A stretch of DNA of 64,000 nucleotides. Source: Pseudomonas sp. DY-1. GTDB taxonomy: Bacteria > Pseudomonadota > Gammaproteobacteria > Pseudomonadales > Pseudomonadaceae. A model generated the notes under the pieces. It saw only the letters and a program-made list of their open reading frames with translations, had not been told where the DNA came from and ran no database searches. The DNA is taken from contig NZ_CP032616.1 of assembly GCF_003626975.1 (NCBI RefSeq), positions 62,001 to 126,000 on the forward strand, written 5' to 3'. Below are positions 59,322 to 64,000 of the stretch, piece after piece. Numbering within the stretch: position 1 is the stretch's first letter; every line of letters begins with the position of its first letter. A program made the position numbers and the translations under genes.

Positions 59322-60203
59322 TCAGTCGGGCGTCCTGAGGCCCGCCAGTTTCTCTGGATTGCGCACGATGTAGATGTTACTGACTCGACCTTCGTCGTCG
59401 TAGGCGAAGGTGACTGAGGCCGCGATTTCGTCGCCGTGTACGAGGATCACCCCACGCCCGCCATTGAGCTCGGTGGGCAACCAGTCGTAGTCGCTCCAGT
59501 AGCCGCGCAGGGAACCGAAGATGAACGCCAGCACCTCGGCCTTGCCATGCAGCATGTGGCCCAGGGTCGGCACCTTGCCGCCGCCATCGGCGCACAGCTC
59601 CACCTCTTCCGAGAGCAGGGCGGTCAGCCCGGCGGTGGCGCCGCTGGCGATGGCCACCTGGAAGGCTTCGAGCAATTGCTCCTGGCGTTCGCGCGGCGGC
59701 TGGTGGCGCACCTTGCCTCCGGCCAGGCCCGTGCGGGCGCGGGATACCAGCTTGCGGCAGGTCGCGTCTTGCACGCCGATGGCGCGGGCTACGTCCGGGT
59801 AGTCCAGGTCGAAAATCTCGTAAAGCAGGTAGGCCGCCCGCTCCCGTGGCGTGAGGCGTTCCAGCAGCAGGAGGAAGGCGGTGGATAGCGAGGAGGAGAG
59901 TTCCAGCAGGATTTCCGGGGACTCCGTGACTTCGCTGTGGATGGGCTCTGGCAGCCAGGTGCCGACGTACTCCACTCGTGCCCGGTGGCCAAGGCGCAAC
60001 TGGTCGATGCAGTGGCGAGTGCAGAGAGTGGTCAGCCAGGCGCGCGGGCTGTCCAGCGATTCGGGATCGCTCTCGCGCCACTTGAGGAAGGTTTCCTGTA
60101 CCGCGTCCTCGGCGTCGCTGCGCGAGCCGAGAATGCGGTAGGCCAGGTTCAGCAGGTAGCGGCGACTGTCTTCGAAGACAGCCGTGGCATCGGCGGTTGT
60201 CAC
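59322..60203 (-). CDS. SigJ-type ECF sigma factor with SnoaL-like C-terminal domain
   Basis: A 293-residue ECF41/SigJ-type factor. Region 2 is RRYLLNLAYRILGSRSDAEDAVQETFLKW and region 4 contains LTPRERAAYLLYEIFDLDYPDVARAIGV. The C-terminal 120 residues form an NTF2/SnoaL-like domain (ASGATAGLTALLSEEVELCADGGGKVPT, YIVRNPEKLAGL) that in ECF41 modulates sigma activity in place of an anti-sigma factor. Starts with GTG one base after the stop of the AhpD-like gene, the typical COE partner of ECF41 factors. Confidence 0.92.
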   Translation of the reverse strand: MTTADATAVFEDSRRYLLNLAYRILGSRSDAEDAVQETFLKWRESDPESLDSPRAWLTTLCTRHCIDQLRLGHRARVEYVGTWLPEPIHSEVTESPEILLELSSSLSTAFLLLLERLTPRERAAYLLYEIFDLDYPDVARAIGVQDATCRKLVSRARTGLAGGKVRHQPPRERQEQLLEAFQVAIASGATAGLTALLSEEVELCADGGGKVPTLGHMLHGKAEVLAFIFGSLRGYWSDYDWLPTELNGGRGVILVHGDEIAASVTFAYDDEGRVSNIYIVRNPEKLAGLRTPD

Positions 60204-60204
60204 G

Positions 60205-60636
60205 TCAGTGCCTCGATATCTGGATGCGGTTCCAGAGGTTGATCATCGCCACGGTGGCGGTCAGCGCGCCGATTTCGACTTCGCTGAAATGCTCGCGCAG
60301 GTTGGTGCGCAGGGCAGCATAGTCGGTGCGTCGGTCGAGCTGCGTCAGCGCTTCGGTCCAGGCAAGGGCCGCTTTTTCACGCGGGGTGAAGTCGTTGCAG
60401 TGATCCCAGACCACCAGGCGATCCAGGCGCTCACTGGTTTCGCCGTCTTCACGCGCCTCGCGAGTGTGCATTTTTACGCAGAAGGCGCACTGGTTCAGCT
60501 GTGAGGCGCGCAGTTGCACCAGGTGATGCAGGCTGCGTTCGAGGCCGAGGGCATCCAGCGGCGTGTGCACCTCGCCCATGGCGTTTATGACGTCGGGGAT
60601 GACCTGCTGGTAGTTGAGGGGGCTTGCGGGGCTCAT
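60205..60636 (-). CDS. AhpD-like carboxymuconolactone-decarboxylase-family protein
   Basis: A 143-residue protein. The CxxC of the AhpD core lies in LNQCAFCVKMHTREARE. The rest is helical (LERSLHHLVQLRASQ, EIGALTATVAMINLWNRI). This protein is probably a redox sensor or peroxidase partner. In ECF41 systems a gene of this kind is the main or only target, and here it lies one base upstream of the sigma gene. The promoter should lie at 60637-60740. Confidence 0.92.
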   Translation of the reverse strand: MSPASPLNYQQVIPDVINAMGEVHTPLDALGLERSLHHLVQLRASQLNQCAFCVKMHTREAREDGETSERLDRLVVWDHCNDFTPREKAALAWTEALTQLDRRTDYAALRTNLREHFSEVEIGALTATVAMINLWNRIQISRH

Positions 60637-60750
60637 CTGGTGTTCCTCATTCGGGGCTGAAAGGGGTTACACCTTCACGACGAACCAGGGATTCGAGTTG
60701 TGACATGCCCTCGTGAATTCTGCTGTCAGCAGCGTGAAGTCGGAATTCAT

Positions 60751-60813
60751 GTAGGAGCGAGCTTGCTCGCGAAAGATCGCGCTCGGACTATTCGCGAGCA
60801 AGCTCGCGTCTAC
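60751..60813. repeat. REP-type inverted repeat (copy 2)
   Basis: GTAGGAGCGAGCTTGCTCGC, a 22-base spacer, and GCGAGCAAGCTCGCGTCTAC. Same family as the copy at 54147-54209. It lies between the AhpD-like gene and the LysR gene. Confidence 0.88.
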
Positions 60814-60846
60814 ACGTTTGTCTTCCTTGGCTCGCCAGTCCTGTGT

Positions 60847-61761
60847 TTATTCCACCCGGCGTTCCCGGATGGCTGCGGCTTCACGGGTCACCAGGTCAAT
60901 GAACGACAGTGCCAGCGGTGAGCGCTCGTCGCGTCGGCGTACCAGCCACACAGCAGTGGTGGCGCCGGGGTCCAGCAGGGTGCGGTAGACCACGCCGTCG
61001 ACGCGGGTGCGGCGGAACGATGCGGGCAGCACCGACACGCCAAGCCCGGCCGATACCAGGCCGATGATGGTCATGGCTTCGCTGGCCTCCTGGGCGATGC
61101 GGGGCAGGAAGCCGGCATTGCGGGCAAGCGTGAGCATCTGGTCATAGAGGCCGGTACCAAAAGTGCGCGGGAAGAATACGAAGGGCTCATTCGCCAGCGC
61201 GCCGAACTGGATGCCTTCTTCGCTGCCGGCGGCCAGTGGGTGGTCGGCGCGCAGGATCGCCACCAGCGGCTCGCTGAATAGCTCCACCGCAAGCAGATTG
61301 TCCGGCAGGCTGAGGGGACGAATCACGCCCACCTGCAGGCTGTCTTCCTGCAGCGCCTTGACCGTTTCCGCGCTACTGCCTTCGGTGAGCTCCAGGTGCA
61401 CGTCGGGGTAAGCCAGGCGAAAGGCGCGGATGCTGCGAGGAATGGTGGAGGTGAACGGCGCCGAGGAGGTGAAGCCCACCTTCAGCTCTCCCAGTTCGCC
61501 TCGGTGAGCGCGGCGCGCCAGCTGCACCGCCTTGTCCACCTGCACCAGTACCTGGCGAGCCTCATCGAGGAAGCGCCGACCGGCTTCGGTCAGCTCGACC
61601 CGGCGATTGGTGCGTTCCAGCAAGCGTGCACCGATCTCTTCTTCCAGCGCCTGGATCTGCTGGCTCAGCGGGGGCTGGGAAATGCCCAGTTGCTCGGCTG
61701 CCCGACCGAAATGCAGCTCTTCGGCCACGGCAATGAAATAGCGCAGGTGCCTGAGTTCCAT
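60847..61761 (-). CDS. LysR-family transcriptional regulator
   Basis: A 304-residue LTTR. The winged helix is RHLRYFIAVAEELHFGRAAEQLGISQPPLSQQIQALEEEIG (core HFGRAAEQLGISQPPLSQQI). The effector domain has LKVGFTSSAPFTSTIPRSIR and GVIRPLSLPDNLLAVELFSEP, close to regulators of aromatic-compound genes (BenM/CatR-like). It diverges from the MFS transporter gene with 174 bases between the start codons, and probably regulates it. Confidence 0.93.
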   Translation of the reverse strand: MELRHLRYFIAVAEELHFGRAAEQLGISQPPLSQQIQALEEEIGARLLERTNRRVELTEAGRRFLDEARQVLVQVDKAVQLARRAHRGELGELKVGFTSSAPFTSTIPRSIRAFRLAYPDVHLELTEGSSAETVKALQEDSLQVGVIRPLSLPDNLLAVELFSEPLVAILRADHPLAAGSEEGIQFGALANEPFVFFPRTFGTGLYDQMLTLARNAGFLPRIAQEASEAMTIIGLVSAGLGVSVLPASFRRTRVDGVVYRTLLDPGATTAVWLVRRRDERSPLALSFIDLVTREAAAIRERRVE

Positions 61762-61935
61762 GGGGAAATCCTTCGATATTTAAAACGTATCAAATGTGTC
61801 GAACAATATATTGGAGATAATATAAACCGCTCGATATCCTTCGGCCCATAACCCCAACAACGAATATCCCCAGCCCCTGATCCAGGCGGTACGGCCTCGT
61901 TGTGCCTGCTCGCCGCAGAATTTCGAAGGTGCCCC
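61762..61935. promoter_or_regulatory. Divergent promoter region for LysR and MFS genes
   Basis: AT-rich for this genome. TCGATAT occurs twice (near 61772 and 61832) and CAATATATTG, a 10-base palindrome, near 61804. LysR regulators bind T-N11-A motifs in such divergent gaps, but the exact operator cannot be fixed from one sequence. Confidence 0.4.
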
Positions 61936-63261
61936 GTGAGCAATTCCCAAGCAGTACTCAAGACCGAAGACGAGCCCGCGTTTAGCGAGGCGGCCCGTGA
62001 TGCAGCCAACGAACTGCCGGACGCCGCCGCCAACGACCCGGAGATATCCACCTACATCCGCAAGGGCACGCCGCAGTTCATGCGTACGTCCCTGGCGCTG
62101 TTCTCCGGCGGCTTCGCCACCTTCGCGCTGCTGTACTGCATCCAGCCAATGATGCCGGTGCTGTCCAAGACCTATTCCATCACCGCGGCCCAGAGCAGCC
62201 TGGCCCTTTCGGTATCCACCGCGATGCTCGCCCTCGGCCTGTTGGTGACCGGTCCGCTGTCCGACGCCATCGGCCGCAAACCGGTGATGGTGGTGTCGCT
62301 GCTCGCCGCGGCGCTGTTCACCCTGGCCAGCGCGGCCATGCCGACCTGGGAGGGCGTACTGCTGATGCGCGCCTTGGTGGGCCTGGCGCTGAGCGGTCTG
62401 GCCGCAGTGGCCATGACTTATCTCAGTGAGGAAATCCATCCCAGTCATCTCGGCCTCTCCATGGGCCTGTACATCGGCGGTAACGCCATCGGTGGGATGA
62501 GTGGCCGCCTGATCAGCGGGGTGCTGGTGGACTTCGTGTCCTGGCACGTGGCAATTGCCGTGCTGGGTGGCTTGGCGCTGGTCGCCGGGCTGGTGTTCTG
62601 GCGCGTGCTGCCGGAGTCGAAGCACTTCCGTCCGCAGCCGCTCAAGCCGTCCACTCTGGTGGAGGGTTACCGCATGCATTTCCGTGATGCCGGCCTGCCC
62701 TGGCTGTTCCTCACCGGTTTCCTGCTGATGGGCGCCTTCGTCACGCTGTTCAACTACATCGGCTACCGCCTGCTGGCTTCGCCCTACCACATGAGCCAGT
62801 CGCTGGTGGGCGTGCTCTCGGTGGTCTACCTCACCGGCATCTACAGCTCGGCCTGGGTTGGTTCCCTGGCGGACAAGCTGGGCCGGCGGAAGGTGCTTTG
62901 GGTCTCGATCCTGCTGATGCTGGGCGGCCTGGTGCTGACCCTGTTCAGCCCGCTGGGGATGATCCTGGCCGGCATGTCGGTGTTCACCTTCGGCTTCTTT
63001 GGTGCCCACTCGGTGGCCAGCAGCTGGATCGGCCGACGCGCCCTGCGCGCGAAGGGCCAGGCGTCCTCTCTCTACCTGTTCAGCTACTACCTTGGCTCCA
63101 GCCTCGCCGGCACCCTCGGTGGTTTGTTCTGGCATCACTATGGCTGGCAGGGCGTCGGCCTGTTCATCGGCGGTCTGCTGGTAATTGCCGTGGCGGTGGC
63201 CCTGCACCTGGCGCGACTGCCGGCACTGCCCGGCAACGCCATCGTGCAGCCGGCGCACTGA
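61936..63261 (+). CDS. MFS transporter (YnfM-like)
   Basis: A 441-residue major facilitator with twelve helices. A long hydrophilic N-terminus of about 45 residues comes before helix 1 (SLALFSGGFATFALLYCIQPMMPVLS). The loop 2-3 motif is GPLSDAIGRKPVMV and the loop 8-9 motif is GSLADKLGRRKVLWVS. The start is GTG 61936 with GAAGGTG upstream. Close to YnfM-type exporters; substrate unknown. Divergent from a LysR regulator. Confidence 0.92.
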   Translation: MSNSQAVLKTEDEPAFSEAARDAANELPDAAANDPEISTYIRKGTPQFMRTSLALFSGGFATFALLYCIQPMMPVLSKTYSITAAQSSLALSVSTAMLALGLLVTGPLSDAIGRKPVMVVSLLAAALFTLASAAMPTWEGVLLMRALVGLALSGLAAVAMTYLSEEIHPSHLGLSMGLYIGGNAIGGMSGRLISGVLVDFVSWHVAIAVLGGLALVAGLVFWRVLPESKHFRPQPLKPSTLVEGYRMHFRDAGLPWLFLTGFLLMGAFVTLFNYIGYRLLASPYHMSQSLVGVLSVVYLTGIYSSAWVGSLADKLGRRKVLWVSILLMLGGLVLTLFSPLGMILAGMSVFTFGFFGAHSVASSWIGRRALRAKGQASSLYLFSYYLGSSLAGTLGGLFWHHYGWQGVGLFIGGLLVIAVAVALHLARLPALPGNAIVQPAH

Positions 63262-63343
63262 GACGGAGTCGGCCCGCCGACGTTCTTGTCGCCGGGTCGC
63301 TGAGCCACCAGAATCTGAGGTTTTTCGCAGGGAGCCAGGGAAA

Positions 63344-64000
63344 ATGACCCAGAACATCTACGACAACCCTGACTTCTTCGAAGGTTATGGCCAGCTTGGC
63401 CGCTCTCAATTCGGACTTGCGGGCGCCCCGGAGTGGCCGGCTCTGCGCGCCATGCTGCCGGAAATGCGAGGTCGCCGCGTGGTGGACCTCGGCTGCGGCT
63501 ACGGCTGGTTCTGCCGCTGGGCACGGGAGAACGACGCTTCTAAGGTGCTGGGGCTGGACGTGTCGGAGAAGATGCTGGAGCGGGCCAGGAACAGCACTGA
63601 CGATCCCGCGATTCTCTACCAACGGGCCGACCTGGAACACCTGGTCCTGCCTGAAGGCAGCTTCGACCTTGCCTACAGCTCGCTGGCTTTCCACTATGTG
63701 GAAAACCTTGCCGGGATGTTCGCAGAGGTCTATCGCGCCCTGGTACCCGATTCCCGCCTGGTGTTTTCCATCGAGCATCCCATCTACATGGCGCCCGCCA
63801 ACCCGGGCTGGGTGCTCGATGGCAAAGGGCGCAAGACCTGGCCGATCGATGGCTACCAGATGGAAGGCCCACGGGTCACTGACTGGCTCGCCAAGGGCGT
63901 GATCAAACAGCATCGCACCCTCGGTACCTTGCTCAACCTTCTGATTGGCACCGGTTTTCGCATTGCCCATGTAGAGGAATGGGGCCCCACCGACGAGGAC
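63344..64000 (+). CDS. Class I SAM-dependent methyltransferase (3' end outside window)
   Basis: 219 codons are present, continuing past the window end. The SAM loop is VVDLGCGYGWFCRWARE, followed by VLGLDVSEKMLERAR and the LAYSSLAFHYVENLAGMFAEVYRALVPDSRLVFS region with a conserved post-II motif. The start ATG 63344 with GGGAGCCAGGG upstream is typical. Similar to uncharacterised methyltransferases that follow MFS genes in Pseudomonas. Substrate unknown. Confidence 0.88.
   Translation, partial: MTQNIYDNPDFFEGYGQLGRSQFGLAGAPEWPALRAMLPEMRGRRVVDLGCGYGWFCRWARENDASKVLGLDVSEKMLERARNSTDDPAILYQRADLEHLVLPEGSFDLAYSSLAFHYVENLAGMFAEVYRALVPDSRLVFSIEHPIYMAPANPGWVLDGKGRKTWPIDGYQMEGPRVTDWLAKGVIKQHRTLGTLLNLLIGTGFRIAHVEEWGPTDED

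Noticed and set aside
61780..63357. Long minus-strand frame opposite the MFS gene
   Set aside because: Overlaps the LysR promoter region and the transporter, with low-complexity Gln/His/Gly composition.

Overview
The window is GC-rich chromosomal DNA from a Pseudomonas. The codon use, the gene families and the gene order all fit the P. aeruginosa lineage. From memory, the first 23.6 kb follows the order of P. aeruginosa PA1032-PA1059: quiP, GST, SEC-C proteins, OmpA proteins, dinG, agarase-like protein, esterase, pdxH, SlyB-like lipoprotein, sha/mrp operon. About 30.2-33.8 kb matches the PA3286-PA3280 neighbourhood (FabH-like synthase, ECF sigma factor, OprO/OprP porin). The blocks in between are rearranged relative to that species, so this is another Pseudomonas species. 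No rRNA, tRNA, CRISPR array, prophage or intact insertion sequence was seen.

Layout. 1-17.7 kb: cell-envelope and housekeeping genes. These include the 5' part of an N-acyl-homoserine lactone acylase gene, two tandem OmpA lipoproteins with calcium-type repeats, a secreted collagen-like protein, and dinG with a LexA-type box shared with a divergent membrane gene. 17.8-23.6 kb: six overlapping genes for a multisubunit Na+/H+ antiporter, with the A and B subunits fused. 23.6-29.4 kb: single metabolic, transport and regulator genes. 30.2-33.8 kb: FabH-like synthase, ECF sigma factor, zinc-finger protein and an OprO-type porin. 33.9-39.6 kb: ArfB, a zinc metallopeptidase, an unusual CBS-histidine kinase with a double-receiver regulator, and a transporter divergent from an AraC regulator. 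39.6-42.4 kb is a scar region: a short-chain dehydrogenase tail, a DJ-1/AraC regulator and an azlC pseudogene carrying an in-frame stop.

42.4-50.1 kb is the most novel part. A secreted Gly/His-rich protein with exact 11-residue Ala-Asp-Arg repeats lies downstream of a tightly overlapped seven-gene operon. That operon encodes a thermostable-hemolysin-family protein, an AMP-dependent acyl ligase, a heme-oxygenase-like diiron oxidase, a short-chain dehydrogenase, a TPR protein, and a QseB/QseC-like two-component system. The gene set suggests a self-regulated lipid-derived metabolite pathway. A PmrA/QseB-type box, CTTAAG-N5-CTGAAG, sits just upstream of the first gene, so the two-component pair probably controls its own operon.

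50.2-64 kb: two c-di-GMP enzymes, a candidate small RNA, tyrosine catabolism genes (maiA, hpd), an LTA-synthase-like sulfatase, a SigJ-type sigma factor with an AhpD-like partner, a LysR/MFS divergent pair and a truncated methyltransferase gene. Three REP-type inverted repeats are scattered between these genes. All assignments rest on reading translated sequence; no database search was possible.
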